Source: Labilibaculum sp. (GTDB lineage Bacteria > Bacteroidota > Bacteroidia > Bacteroidales > Marinifilaceae). From it: a stretch of DNA of 64,000 nucleotides. The position numbers were made by a program, and so were the translations under genes. Positions 34,991 to 44,890 of the stretch are shown one piece after another. A model generated the notes under the pieces. That model was given only the letters and a program-made list of their open reading frames with translations. It was not told the origin of the DNA and made no database searches. The stretch covers positions 4,257,769 to 4,321,768 of the forward strand of contig NZ_OY761461.1 of assembly GCF_963664555.1 (NCBI RefSeq), given 5' to 3'. The stretch's first letter is position 1. The number at the start of each line of letters is the position of its first letter.

Positions 34991-37429
34991 TTATTCATAT
35001 TTAATTGCCTTAATTGGGTCGGAACTTGCAGCCCGGTAAGATTGCCATGCAACAGTAAACAATCCAATCACTAAAGAAATAATCAGGGTGGCAGCAAATA
35101 TCCAAATACCAATTGAAATGTGATACGGAAAATCGCTCAACCAAGCACTTAAAGCCCAATAAGATATTGGAACAGCTATGATATTTGCAATTAAAATCAA
35201 CCTGATAAATTCACGGGTTAACAAATACACCAACTTACCTATCGTTGCACCTAATACTTTCCGAATACCCAGTTCTTTGGTTCGTTGTTCGGCCATAAAA
35301 GAGGACAATCCAAAAAGTCCCATGGATGCAATTAAAATGCTTATTAAAGAAAAAATTGAAAAAATCCACGTCAGTCTTTCTTCCGGTTCATAATTTTCTT
35401 TCATCCTATCATCTAAAAAGGAATAAGCAAACGACATGTTGGGACAAAACTCATTCCATACTTTCTGAATATAAAGTAGGGTCTCTTTTCTATTTTCAGA
35501 ATTAATTTTCACGTGCAAATTCCTTCGGTAATCAGGATTTTCCGAAACAATAAGATTCATCGGCTCAATTAAATCTTTAAGAGGCTGATAATTAAAATCC
35601 CGAATTACACCAATCACCTCTCCCAATTGAACTTCTCCTCCTTCTTCAACACCATCAATATCCACTCCTACCTGAAGCTTTTTCCCTAAGGCATTTTCGC
35701 CCCAGTTAAATTTAATTGCGGCCGACTCATTAACGATAAATGCATTGATTGTATCTGATGGAATCTCACGACTAAAATTTCTTCCTTTCAGAATATCCAT
35801 TTCCATTAAATCGATATAATCGAAATCAATAACATTGAAATTTAATGCATATTGCTGCATCCCTTCATCACTCTCGTACAAATGCACCGTTTTCGATCCT
35901 CCAAAACCAATTAGTGAACTAGAAGTTGCAACAGCCTTTATGTTGGGATTTTTCTTCAGCTCCATTTTCAATGCATCTATTCTGGTCCGCAATACTGAAT
36001 CGCGAATAACCGAGACTACAATATCTTTTTTATTAAATCCCACATCCATACTATTCATGTACAGGAATTGAGATGCAACAATGATAGTTCCGCTAATCAT
36101 CATGGCTGAAACCGTAAACTGAGAGATTACAAGCAATTTTCGCAAAAAACCATTTGCCCTGCCTCTGCCGTTTCTTCCCTTTAGGATAAAAACCGGCTGA
36201 ATTGATGACAGGTAAAGAGCAGGATAACTGCCCGAGAACAGACCCAATAGAACTGCCAGAATTACATTAAACAATATCACTTCCGGAGTATCCAAAAAAC
36301 TCAATGTAAGATCCTTATTTACCAATTGATTAAACAGTGGCAGCAGTAACTCAACGCATATTAAGGCTATAATAAGGGCAAAAACTGTTAACGATATACT
36401 CTCCATCATAAACTGACGAATGATATTTTCTCTTTGTGCGCCAACCACCTTACGAATACCTACCTCTTTTGCCCGCTTTGAAGATCGCGCAGTTGCCATG
36501 TTCATATAGTTAATACTGGCTATGGACAGGATAAAAATGGCAATCGCTGTAAGGATATAAATGTATTTTATATTTCCGGTTGGTGCATCCCATTGCAATT
36601 GGGATCTTAAATGAAGATCTCCAAGATGCTGAATTATTAGCTTGTAGGAAACCCCCAGTTGATCTCCAAGCTCCTTCATGTATTTCTCATAGTAAGCCGG
36701 AAACTTTTCGAGAATAGCATCAGCCTCTGAATTTTCTTTTAACAGCAAAAAGGTGTAATTACTAAAAGACCAGAATGCGATTGGCTGCAGGCTGTTAAAT
36801 TGTTCTGCTCCCCGAATACTTTCCAAAGTTTTCATGGAGTAAAAAGCATTAAATTTGAAATGGCTGTTCAAAGGGAGATCTTTCATGACTCCACTAACGG
36901 TGTAAGGCACGTTTTCACCAACAAGCAATATCTTTCCTATCGGATCCTCGCCGTTAAAATACTTATTAGCCAAAGTCTCATTTAGTACTATTGAGTATGG
37001 CTGAGTAAGAGCTTTTTTGGGATCTCCTTTAAGCAGGGGAAAGCTAAAAATAGTAAATACTGAAGAATCAACAAAGGCGATATGCTCTTCATAAAACTCT
37101 TTATCATCATATTTAAATTGCTGTCTTCCTGAACCTTGAAACCGAACAAACTGCTCCACCTCAGGAAATTCCTCAGCAAAGGTTGGACCAAATGGCAAAG
37201 GCGATGTCGCAACACGGTCTCTCTTTCCACTCAAAGTAAAATCTGATCCCAAACGAATGATCCGTTCATGATTCACATTGTACTTATCGTATGATAATTC
37301 ATCCTGAACAAACAGTAAAATCAGAATTGTACAAATTAATCCTACAGATAAACCAGCAACATTGATTGTTGTATAGAATTTATTTCTGGAAAAATTTCGA
37401 AAAAGTGTAATGAAGAAATTCTTAAACAT
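34991..37429 (-). CDS. MacB/FtsX-type ABC transporter permease (first)
   Basis: This 812-residue protein is a duplicated FtsX-type permease. One membrane helix near residues 20-40 is followed by a large periplasmic MacB-like domain. Three helices are found around 280-440 (with NYMNMATARSSKRAKEVGIRKVVGA), then a second periplasmic region, and four more helices at the end (FGLSSFMAEQRTKELGIRKVLGA). The repeated (R/K)-x-K-E-(V/L)-G-I-R-K-V-x-G-A loops contact the ATPase. Such permeases drive efflux or lipoprotein/peptide extrusion by mechanotransmission rather than channel transport. It is the most distal core gene of the operon, 76 bp past the ATPase. Confidence 0.9.
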   Translation of the reverse strand: MFKNFFITLFRNFSRNKFYTTINVAGLSVGLICTILILLFVQDELSYDKYNVNHERIIRLGSDFTLSGKRDRVATSPLPFGPTFAEEFPEVEQFVRFQGSGRQQFKYDDKEFYEEHIAFVDSSVFTIFSFPLLKGDPKKALTQPYSIVLNETLANKYFNGEDPIGKILLVGENVPYTVSGVMKDLPLNSHFKFNAFYSMKTLESIRGAEQFNSLQPIAFWSFSNYTFLLLKENSEADAILEKFPAYYEKYMKELGDQLGVSYKLIIQHLGDLHLRSQLQWDAPTGNIKYIYILTAIAIFILSIASINYMNMATARSSKRAKEVGIRKVVGAQRENIIRQFMMESISLTVFALIIALICVELLLPLFNQLVNKDLTLSFLDTPEVILFNVILAVLLGLFSGSYPALYLSSIQPVFILKGRNGRGRANGFLRKLLVISQFTVSAMMISGTIIVASQFLYMNSMDVGFNKKDIVVSVIRDSVLRTRIDALKMELKKNPNIKAVATSSSLIGFGGSKTVHLYESDEGMQQYALNFNVIDFDYIDLMEMDILKGRNFSREIPSDTINAFIVNESAAIKFNWGENALGKKLQVGVDIDGVEEGGEVQLGEVIGVIRDFNYQPLKDLIEPMNLIVSENPDYRRNLHVKINSENRKETLLYIQKVWNEFCPNMSFAYSFLDDRMKENYEPEERLTWIFSIFSLISILIASMGLFGLSSFMAEQRTKELGIRKVLGATIGKLVYLLTREFIRLILIANIIAVPISYWALSAWLSDFPYHISIGIWIFAATLIISLVIGLFTVAWQSYRAASSDPIKAIKYE

Positions 37430-37505
37430 ACTTGCCTTATTAATATACAGCTCAATTTTCAGAATATGAACCTAAGAATTGATTAATAACGATAATATTT
37501 TCGCT

Positions 37506-38195
37506 CTAAAGCTTTTGTCTCATATTCTCAGTTACAATATGTCCGTCAAACAACTGAATAATACGATGACTTCTATCTGCATCTGACGGCGAGTGAGTTA
37601 CCATGATTATTGTAGTTCCTTCCTCATTAAGCTGAGTTAAAAGATTCATCACCTCTTCTCCGTTAGCAGAATCCAAATTACCCGTTGGCTCATCCGCTAA
37701 AATCAATTTGGGATTGGAAATAACTGCTCGTGCAATTGCAACCCTTTGCTGCTGTCCTCCAGATAATTGCTGAGGAAAATGCTTAGCTCTATGGGCAATA
37801 TTCATTCTTTCCAATGCCTCATTTACTCTTCTTTTTCTCTCTGCTCCCGATACTTTCATATACAAAAGAGGCAACTCAACATTCTCAAAAACAGTCAATT
37901 CATCAATCAAATTAAAACTTTGAAAAACAAAACCAATGTTTTCTTTTCTCAAATTTGTTCTTTGCCTTTCAGTATACTTTTCTACCTGATAACCGTTAAA
38001 ATGCAGCTCCCCTTCACTTGGATTGTCAAGCAAGCCAATAATATTCAGTAAAGTTGACTTACCACATCCCGACGGACCCATTATTGCAACGAATTCTCCT
38101 TTATTAATTTCCAGATTGACATTATTTAATGCCGTAGTTTCCACCTCATCGGTTCTGAAAACTTTAATTAAATTTTTAGTATTAATCATAGTCAT
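37506..38195 (-). CDS. ABC transporter ATP-binding protein, MacB/LolD type
   Basis: This 229-residue ATPase is complete: Walker A GPSGCGKST near residue 40, Q-loop FQSFNLI, signature LSGGQQQRVAIA, Walker B LILADEPTGNLDSA and switch His in VTHS. ATG codons at 38195 and 38189 are both possible. It is the only ATPase for the two permeases that flank it, so it probably powers a heterodimer of them, or two alternative transporters. It is cytoplasmic and membrane-associated. Confidence 0.95.
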   Translation of the reverse strand: MTMINTKNLIKVFRTDEVETTALNNVNLEINKGEFVAIMGPSGCGKSTLLNIIGLLDNPSEGELHFNGYQVEKYTERQRTNLRKENIGFVFQSFNLIDELTVFENVELPLLYMKVSGAERKRRVNEALERMNIAHRAKHFPQQLSGGQQQRVAIARAVISNPKLILADEPTGNLDSANGEEVMNLLTQLNEEGTTIIMVTHSPSDADRSHRIIQLFDGHIVTENMRQKL

Positions 38196-38213
38196 ATGTA
38201 TTTAAACAATCAC

Positions 38214-40562
38214 TTATTCATATTTTAGCACACGCACCGGAGTTTTTAAAGCCAATTTCCATATTTGCTGATAAACTGTAAGAAAAGTTATCAACAGAGA
38301 TACAAATCCTGACAAGATAAAAATTCCAATTCCAATATCTATTCGATAAGCAAATCCTTTTAACCACCACTCCATCACAAAATACGAAAGTACCCAAGCA
38401 ATGGCATTGGAAAGCATTACCCACTTAAAAAACTCTTTCAACAACAACTGAAATACCGTATCCATATTAGCTCCAAACACCTTTCTTAGTGCCATCTCAC
38501 GAGATTTACGTTCTGTTACAAAGGAAACCAGCCCAAACAAACCCAAACATGAAATAACAAAAGCGATTATAGTAAATGAAACAAATATTTTACTCATTCG
38601 TGATTCTGCCGTATAGAAATACTTAAAGTCCTCTTCCAAAAATCGATAAGTAAACGGAATGTCCGGAACTGTTGAATCCCAAACCGTTCTTATTTTATTC
38701 AATATTGGCTCCACATCTTCTCCAATTCGGATACCTATATATTTAAAAGCCGCCGGATTCCGCATCATAATTAAGGGTTCCACTCCAACCTGAAGACTGT
38801 TGAAATTAAAATCCTTAACAATGCCTATCACTTCGCCCGAAAAAGCCCAAATCCGTAAAGGTTCACCAATGGTGTGAACCATATTCATCTTTTTGGCTGC
38901 CGATTCATTAATAATAAATTTCAAGCTATCGCCGCCATACAATTTGGAAAATCCCCTTCCCTGAATCACATCCATTTCAAATGTTTCAATAAAATCATAA
39001 TCCACAAAAGTCAATTGAAACAAGATATCTTCAGAATCCTTTATTTTTCCCGGCCAATCTACATCCCATGTTGAATTTGTAAAATTCACCGGCATTTGAT
39101 TTGCTGCTGTTACCCAGTAAACTCCCTGGACTTTAATCAACTCATTTTTCAGCTTAGGGTAAATTGAATTGAAATCATCTGCCATCTCAATGTAAACCAA
39201 ATTGTTCTTGTTGTAACCAACATCCGATTCCTGTAAAAATTCAAGTTGCTGATAAATAATCCCTGAACAAATAAACAGGCCTATCGACATGCTAAATTGT
39301 ATGACCACCAACACCTTCCTGAGCAGAGCAGAATCTTTTCTTGAAATGCCTTTAATTACATGAATTGGCAGAAAAGAAGACAGAAACAAGGCAGGATAAC
39401 TTCCTGACACAATTCCTGTAAGAAGTACAATGCCCGAAACGCTAAATAAAAATTTTATATTATTTATCCCCAATGATAAATCCCTATCCGTTAAATCACT
39501 AAAAACAGGCAGTAATAATTCAACCAAAACAACGGCAATTCCTAAGGATATTAATGTAAAAAATATCGATTCGCCAAGAAACAAACCGATTAATCCTTTT
39601 CGCTGAGCTCCAACTACTTTTCTGATAGCCACTTCTTTTGCTCTTCTTTCTGATCTGGCAGTTGCCAGATTCATATAGTTAAAACAGGCAATTAAAAGGA
39701 TTAAAACGGCTATCAGCAGAAATACCCTGACGTACCAAATCGGACCCACTTTATTTGTATTTATCGCATACAAATGATACTTCCCGAAAGCCTGAAGATC
39801 AAGATCAACATTCGAATTTTCAATACGATCTTTAATATATGTTTGTAACTGAGCCACCAAATCATCCGAATCAACCCCTTCATCCACCTTTATAAAGGTG
39901 TGAAAAGTATTTGCCTCCCAATCATTTAAATCATAAGCCCACAACTTCCCAAAAAATTGAAAAGGAATAACGAAGTCGAAAATTATAGACGAATTAGCTG
40001 GCGGATTTTGAATCACAGCCGAAACGGTATAATCAAATCTGGAATTTATCTCAATGTGCCTTCCAATCGGATCCAATTCACCAAACAATTTCTGAGCAAG
40101 TTTCTCTGTAAGCACAATCGAATTTTCCTCTTTAAAAGGATGCTCTTTTTCACCTTTTACGATAGGGAAAGTGAAAATCTGGAAAAAATCAGCATCAACA
40201 ATCTTTCCACCATCTTCAACAAAACTTTTCCCATCCGCAGAAAGAATCAATTGTCCCCAGGTGGTAACCATTCTTGTGGAATACTTAATTTCCGGAAATG
40301 CTTTTTTTATAGATTCGGCTAATGGCCCGGGTGTTGAGTATACCGAAAAAACATCGCCATCAGCATAATTCTGATTCTCGTACACACTATAAACCCGATC
40401 AATATCCTCATGAAATTTATCAAATCCCATTTCATATTCCACCCATATTAATATGAGCAAAGTACAAGTTACACCAGTTGCCAATCCTAAAATATTCATT
40501 AAGGAATAGGCTTTTTGCCGGTATAAACTACGTAAAACAGTATTCAATAAAATTTTTAACAT
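38214..40562 (-). CDS. MacB/FtsX-type ABC transporter permease (second)
   Basis: This 782-residue permease has the same duplicated FtsX layout as its neighbour: N-terminal helix, periplasmic MacB-like domain, three helices, a second periplasmic domain and a C-terminal helix group. The coupling loops read RRAKEVAIRKVVGA and RKSREMALRKVFGA. Both permeases keep the same order of elements, but the sequences differ widely, so they are old paralogues rather than a recent copy. It lies between the adaptor gene (4 bp) and the ATPase gene (18 bp). Confidence 0.9.
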   Translation of the reverse strand: MLKILLNTVLRSLYRQKAYSLMNILGLATGVTCTLLILIWVEYEMGFDKFHEDIDRVYSVYENQNYADGDVFSVYSTPGPLAESIKKAFPEIKYSTRMVTTWGQLILSADGKSFVEDGGKIVDADFFQIFTFPIVKGEKEHPFKEENSIVLTEKLAQKLFGELDPIGRHIEINSRFDYTVSAVIQNPPANSSIIFDFVIPFQFFGKLWAYDLNDWEANTFHTFIKVDEGVDSDDLVAQLQTYIKDRIENSNVDLDLQAFGKYHLYAINTNKVGPIWYVRVFLLIAVLILLIACFNYMNLATARSERRAKEVAIRKVVGAQRKGLIGLFLGESIFFTLISLGIAVVLVELLLPVFSDLTDRDLSLGINNIKFLFSVSGIVLLTGIVSGSYPALFLSSFLPIHVIKGISRKDSALLRKVLVVIQFSMSIGLFICSGIIYQQLEFLQESDVGYNKNNLVYIEMADDFNSIYPKLKNELIKVQGVYWVTAANQMPVNFTNSTWDVDWPGKIKDSEDILFQLTFVDYDFIETFEMDVIQGRGFSKLYGGDSLKFIINESAAKKMNMVHTIGEPLRIWAFSGEVIGIVKDFNFNSLQVGVEPLIMMRNPAAFKYIGIRIGEDVEPILNKIRTVWDSTVPDIPFTYRFLEEDFKYFYTAESRMSKIFVSFTIIAFVISCLGLFGLVSFVTERKSREMALRKVFGANMDTVFQLLLKEFFKWVMLSNAIAWVLSYFVMEWWLKGFAYRIDIGIGIFILSGFVSLLITFLTVYQQIWKLALKTPVRVLKYE

Positions 40563-40566
40563 CCAC

Positions 40567-41823
40567 TTACTTTAAAACCAATTTGTCTACATCCCCATAT
40601 GATTCGTAGCTATTCGTTACAACTCTCTCTCCAGGCTTCAAGCCCTCAAGAACCTCATAATACATCGGATTCTGATTTCCCAACTTAATTGCCCGTTTTG
40701 TGGCAAAAGCACCACTAGGATCTACAACGAATATCCATTGTCCTCCAGTACTTTGAAAGAAACCTCCTCTTTGAATCAAAACAGCCTCCCGAGGTTCTCC
40801 CAATTCAATTTTTGTTCTAAATGTTTGTCCGGTTCTTATCCCCGGAGGAAGCTCACCAGCAAATTTCATATCAATTTCAAACTGACCCCCACGCACTTCT
40901 GGATAAACTTTATAAACCACTAAATTATAATCAACGCCACTAAAACTAAATTTAGCCTTTAATCCTTTATTTAATCGTGCAATGTAGAGTTCGTCAACCA
41001 TCGCATTTATTTTATAATTATCCAATACATTTACCTGTCCTAAACGCTGCCCTCTTGACTTTGACTCTCCCAATTCAACATTTAAAGATCCTAACTGACC
41101 ATCAACAGGTGCTTTTACGTTTAAATTTTGAAGCTTTGCACGAACCATTTCCAGATTGTTTTCCATGTTTTTCAAATTGGCATCCAATCGTTGAATTTGA
41201 ATTGTACGTGCCAGGGAATCTGTTTTTTGCCTCTCCAAAAGCAGCTCTCTGGTTTTTTCATAATAGTTGTAATTGTCATTTGACTCGTCAAATTCTTCAC
41301 GGGAAATCAAATCCTTCTCAAAGAAAATTTTATTTCGCTGATAAGCCCTTTTACTCTTTGCCAGACTTAAATCTATTTCCAACAAACTTCTTCTTACATT
41401 CAAACGATCCTGCTCCATACTCAATCGAGTATCCCGCAATCTATTTACCTGTTCAGTAAAACCAGCTTCCGAATTTAAAATTTGCAGGTTTAACTCTGAA
41501 TTACTCAAACGTAGAATCACATCCCCCTTTTTAACCATACTCCCTTCTTCCAGCAGTACCTCTTCTACACGTCCTCCTTCAATAGCATCTAAATAAACTG
41601 TGGTTATTGGATTAACCGTTCCTGTTCGCGCAATATATTCCTGAAAATAATCAGTTTTAACATCTCCAATTGAAATTTTCTCTGCATCAACGCGCAGCCG
41701 GGATCCTGACTCTCCCAAAAATGCTGTATACAAAATAACAACGCCTAAAACGGCTCCAGCTAAATACCAATTTTTCCTTAGTAAATACCAAGATTTCTTT
41801 TCAATAATTCGATCCATTATCAT
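40567..41823 (-). CDS. Periplasmic adaptor (HlyD/MacA-type membrane fusion protein)
   Basis: The product is 418 residues from ATG 41823; ATG 41817 is also possible. A membrane anchor near residues 17-34 is followed by the biotinyl-lipoyl-like half (GRVEEVLLEEGSMVKKGDVILRLSN), a long coiled coil (about 120-235), the second lipoyl half (APVDGQLGSLNVELGESKSRGQ) and beta-barrel domains. It would bridge the inner-membrane ABC complex to a TolC-like outer-membrane channel. No such channel is encoded nearby. It is the first gene of the minus-strand operon, divergent from the NtrC-type regulator. Confidence 0.92.
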   Translation of the reverse strand: MIMDRIIEKKSWYLLRKNWYLAGAVLGVVILYTAFLGESGSRLRVDAEKISIGDVKTDYFQEYIARTGTVNPITTVYLDAIEGGRVEEVLLEEGSMVKKGDVILRLSNSELNLQILNSEAGFTEQVNRLRDTRLSMEQDRLNVRRSLLEIDLSLAKSKRAYQRNKIFFEKDLISREEFDESNDNYNYYEKTRELLLERQKTDSLARTIQIQRLDANLKNMENNLEMVRAKLQNLNVKAPVDGQLGSLNVELGESKSRGQRLGQVNVLDNYKINAMVDELYIARLNKGLKAKFSFSGVDYNLVVYKVYPEVRGGQFEIDMKFAGELPPGIRTGQTFRTKIELGEPREAVLIQRGGFFQSTGGQWIFVVDPSGAFATKRAIKLGNQNPMYYEVLEGLKPGERVVTNSYESYGDVDKLVLK

Positions 41824-42065
41824 TCGACTTTTTTAATCCTTTTTCAAACACAACCGCAATATCACCACTTTCATGCCAAAACACTTTTAACATTGATTAA
41901 CAACTTCTTGAAAAACCAAAACCCATTGATTCCCACGCATCTGTGAACGAAAACAATACAAGAACTGTACGTATCCGAACATTTTTCTTTTAATTTTAAA
42001 AATTTAATGATAACTTGGATTCCTATTTAAGTTCTAAAACCTGAAACGATAAATTAATTCAAATT
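41824..42065. other. Divergent control region of efflux operon and two-component system
   Basis: These 242 bases separate the adaptor gene from the regulator gene. They must hold both promoters. I scanned both strands for the -24/-12 pattern (GG and GC 10 bases apart) and found none. No TAnnTTTG element is clear either. The sequence is AT-rich with no long inverted repeat. Confidence 0.5.
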
Positions 42066-43445
42066 ATGGCAATTCAAAAAAACGGTAAAATATTAGCTAT
42101 TGATGATAACGAAGATATCCTGTTTTCTTTAAAGCTGCTTCTGAAACAACATGTAGAATTAATACACACAGAGTCGGATCCGGAAATGATTCCAAAACTA
42201 ATGAAACAGGATCATTACGATGTTGTGCTGCTTGATATGAATTTTACAAAAGACGCAATTAGCGGTCAGGAAGGATATCATTGGCTAAATAAGATACTTG
42301 AAATTGATCCGCAGGCAGTTGTGTTATTTATTACCGCATATGGCGATATTGAAAAATCGGTAAAAGCTATAAAAGCAGGTGCAACAGACTTCATATTAAA
42401 ACCATGGCAGAATGAAAAACTTCTTGCCACCATATCATCAGCAATAAAACTGCGCAGATCGAAAGATGAAGTTAAAGAACTAAAGACAAAACAAAAAGAG
42501 TTAAATGCAGTTCTTGACCAACCTTTTAATGACTTTATTGGTACATCCCCTGAAATGCAGCAAGTATTCTCAACCATAACAAAAGTGGCTGTAACAGATG
42601 CAAACGTATTGATTCTTGGCGAAAACGGAACAGGAAAAGAATTGGTTGCCAGAGCATTACACCGAAACTCACCAAGAAAAGATGAAGTTTTTATCAGTGT
42701 TGATCTTGGATCTATAAATGAAAATCTATTCGAAAGCGAACTGTTTGGGCATGTGAAAGGTGCATTTACAGATGCTCGTGCCGACCGTCCCGGCCGATTC
42801 GAAATTGCCTCCGGAGGAACACTATTCCTAGATGAAATCGGGAATTTAAGCCTTCCGATGCAAGCGAAGCTTTTAACTGTTTTAGAGCGCAGAGAAGTAA
42901 TTCGGGTGGGATCGAACAAGCCAATTCCTATCGACATCCGTTTAATATGTGCAACCAATATGCCCCTAAAACAAATGGCATCAGAAGACAGATATCGTCA
43001 GGATCTTCTATACAGAATTAACACTGTTGAAATAAGTCTTCCTGCTTTAAGAGAACGATACGAAGACATACCACTTTTGGCAAATCATTTTCTTGAAATA
43101 TATTCTAAAAAGTATAAAAAAGGCATCAACCCTCTTTCAAAGGCTTGTCTAAACAAACTTTACGATTACAGCTGGCCTGGAAACGTGAGAGAACTTCAAC
43201 ACTTAATGGAGCGGGCAATCATTATGGCAGATGATCGCAATCTGGATCCTGCCGATTTCCAAGTCAGCACTGAACGAAATGGTCAGGATGATGTTGAATT
43301 TGACTCTTATAACCTTGAGGAAGTTGAAAAGAATATCATACAGAAAGTATTGAAAACAAATAAAGGAAATATTTCCAAAGCGGCTGGAGAACTTGGTCTT
43401 ACACGCACATCTCTTTATCGAAGATTAGAAAAATATGGTTTATAA
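42066..43445 (+). CDS. Sigma-54-type (NtrC family) response regulator
   Basis: This 459-residue protein has a receiver domain (residues 8-120, phospho-acceptor Asp57 in VVLLDMNF). An AAA+ domain follows, with Walker A GENGTGKE at 185-192, GAFTDA at 232-237, a DEIG Walker B near 256, and the arginine-finger region. A Fis-type HTH (NISKAAGELGLTRTSLYRRLEKY) completes it at about 430-457. The sigma-54-contacting loop has Asp in place of the usual Gly of GAFTGA. It should activate transcription after phosphorylation by the kinase encoded next to it. The divergent efflux operon is the probable target. Confidence 0.94.
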   Translation: MAIQKNGKILAIDDNEDILFSLKLLLKQHVELIHTESDPEMIPKLMKQDHYDVVLLDMNFTKDAISGQEGYHWLNKILEIDPQAVVLFITAYGDIEKSVKAIKAGATDFILKPWQNEKLLATISSAIKLRRSKDEVKELKTKQKELNAVLDQPFNDFIGTSPEMQQVFSTITKVAVTDANVLILGENGTGKELVARALHRNSPRKDEVFISVDLGSINENLFESELFGHVKGAFTDARADRPGRFEIASGGTLFLDEIGNLSLPMQAKLLTVLERREVIRVGSNKPIPIDIRLICATNMPLKQMASEDRYRQDLLYRINTVEISLPALRERYEDIPLLANHFLEIYSKKYKKGINPLSKACLNKLYDYSWPGNVRELQHLMERAIIMADDRNLDPADFQVSTERNGQDDVEFDSYNLEEVEKNIIQKVLKTNKGNISKAAGELGLTRTSLYRRLEKYGL

Positions 43446-44793
43446 AAGCTTCCGGATTAATTTTATAATAAGAATCATCGTGCTCTCAGCAACGATATTC
43501 TTATTATTTTACTTAGTTGCAAAAAAGAGCCTTTACTTCACAGCAAGCCTTACTTTTATTGCGATTATCTATCAAATTTATGAAATTATTAAGTACGTTG
43601 AAAAAACCAATCGCCTGCTAAAGAATTTTTTGGAATCCATACGGTATTCTGATTTCACACGAAATTTTCAAGTACAAGGTCTTGGAAGCTCATTCGACAA
43701 ACTGCAGGAATCTTTCAATGCAGTTATTACTGATTTTCAAAAAATAAGAGCTGAGAAAGAAGAGCATTATTTCTATCTGCAAACTGTAATTCAACACATT
43801 GGAATTAGTTTAATTGCATTTCACCGCGATGGAAAGGTAGAAATGATCAACAATGCGTCTAAGAAACTTTTTCAGGTAAGCAACCTTAAAAGAATACAGG
43901 ACTTAAGTGGTTTTAGTGAGGAACTTGTAAATTGCCTGCTAAGCCTTAAGCATGGAGAAAACACACTTGTTAAAGTGGTTGACAATGAAGATATCCTAAA
44001 GCTTGCAATTTACGCCACCGAATTTAAAATCAACAATCGACAGGTAATACTTGTATCAATTAAAAACATCCAATACGAATTGGAAGAACAGGAAATTGAA
44101 TCATGGCAAAAACTAATCCGGGTGCTCACTCATGAGATTATGAATTCAATTACGCCAATCTCTTCTCTCTCCACGACTCTAACAACAATTCTTGATGATT
44201 TCGGGGAAAACAACACCAACAAGTTTCAGGATGAGGATCTGGAGACGCTGAACGAAGTTAAATTGGCTCTTGAAACAATCCACAAAAGAAGCTCCGGGCT
44301 TTTACATTTCGTAGATACTTATCGGAATCTTACAAAAATTCCTAAACCAAATTTTGGAATTTTTCAGGTGCAAAAACTTTTTGACAACATTCATCGTCTG
44401 ATGGAAGAGGAAATAAAGAGAAAAGGCATCAAATGTGAGATTAGCATTAACCCTGAAAGCCTTGAGCTTTCCGCCGACGAACAACTACTTGAACAGGTTT
44501 TAATCAATTTAATTAAAAACTCTATTCACGCACTCGAACACACAACCGATCCAAGAATTGAAATGAAAGCCTTTATGAACAAAAGAGGCAGAATATCAAT
44601 TCAAATAAGCGACAACGGACAAGGCATTATAAAAGAAGTACTTGACAAAGTGTTTATTCCATTTTTCACAACAAAGCCTAAAGGATCTGGTATTGGATTA
44701 AGTCTGTCAAAACAGATATTGCGATTACACGGAGGAACCATTACAGCACAGTCAATTCCGAACGAAAAAACCAGTTTCACACTTACTTTTTAA
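43435..44793 (+). CDS. Sensor histidine kinase of the efflux-linked two-component system
   Basis: This 452-residue protein overlaps the regulator gene by 11 bp, so the two are made together. Two membrane helices (about 10-30 and 34-52) enclose almost no periplasmic loop, so it must sense within the membrane or cytoplasm. A PAS-like segment covers about 115-215. The phospho-acceptor is His233 in VLTHEIMNSITPISSL. The ATPase domain has NLIKNSIHAL, DNGQGI and GSGIGLSLSKQI. The THEIMNS H-box belongs to the NtrB-like kinases that pair with NtrC-type regulators. Confidence 0.93.
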   Translation: MVYKSFRINFIIRIIVLSATIFLLFYLVAKKSLYFTASLTFIAIIYQIYEIIKYVEKTNRLLKNFLESIRYSDFTRNFQVQGLGSSFDKLQESFNAVITDFQKIRAEKEEHYFYLQTVIQHIGISLIAFHRDGKVEMINNASKKLFQVSNLKRIQDLSGFSEELVNCLLSLKHGENTLVKVVDNEDILKLAIYATEFKINNRQVILVSIKNIQYELEEQEIESWQKLIRVLTHEIMNSITPISSLSTTLTTILDDFGENNTNKFQDEDLETLNEVKLALETIHKRSSGLLHFVDTYRNLTKIPKPNFGIFQVQKLFDNIHRLMEEEIKRKGIKCEISINPESLELSADEQLLEQVLINLIKNSIHALEHTTDPRIEMKAFMNKRGRISIQISDNGQGIIKEVLDKVFIPFFTTKPKGSGIGLSLSKQILRLHGGTITAQSIPNEKTSFTLTF

Positions 44794-44890
44794 CATGATT
44801 TAACACTCCAATAATTTTAAATTAACAATTACTTTCGTTAAATTTAAAGAGCAAATCAATTTCTAACCTTTAATTAAAACTTAAGAGCGT

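Noticed and set aside
40977..41459. 160-codon plus-strand frame antisense to the adaptor gene
   Set aside because: The adaptor has clear lipoyl and coiled-coil segments; the antisense frame has none.
41824..41880. Sigma-54 promoter before the adaptor gene (minus-strand TGGCATG)
   Set aside because: The -24-like half matches, but the base pair GC expected 10 bases later is missing (GT instead), and the nearest TTGC is 18 bases away.
42278..42958. 226-codon open frame antisense to the NtrC-type regulator
   Set aside because: It lies wholly inside a well-supported gene, and its translation is rich in Ser, Phe and Arg with no domain, typical of a shadow frame.
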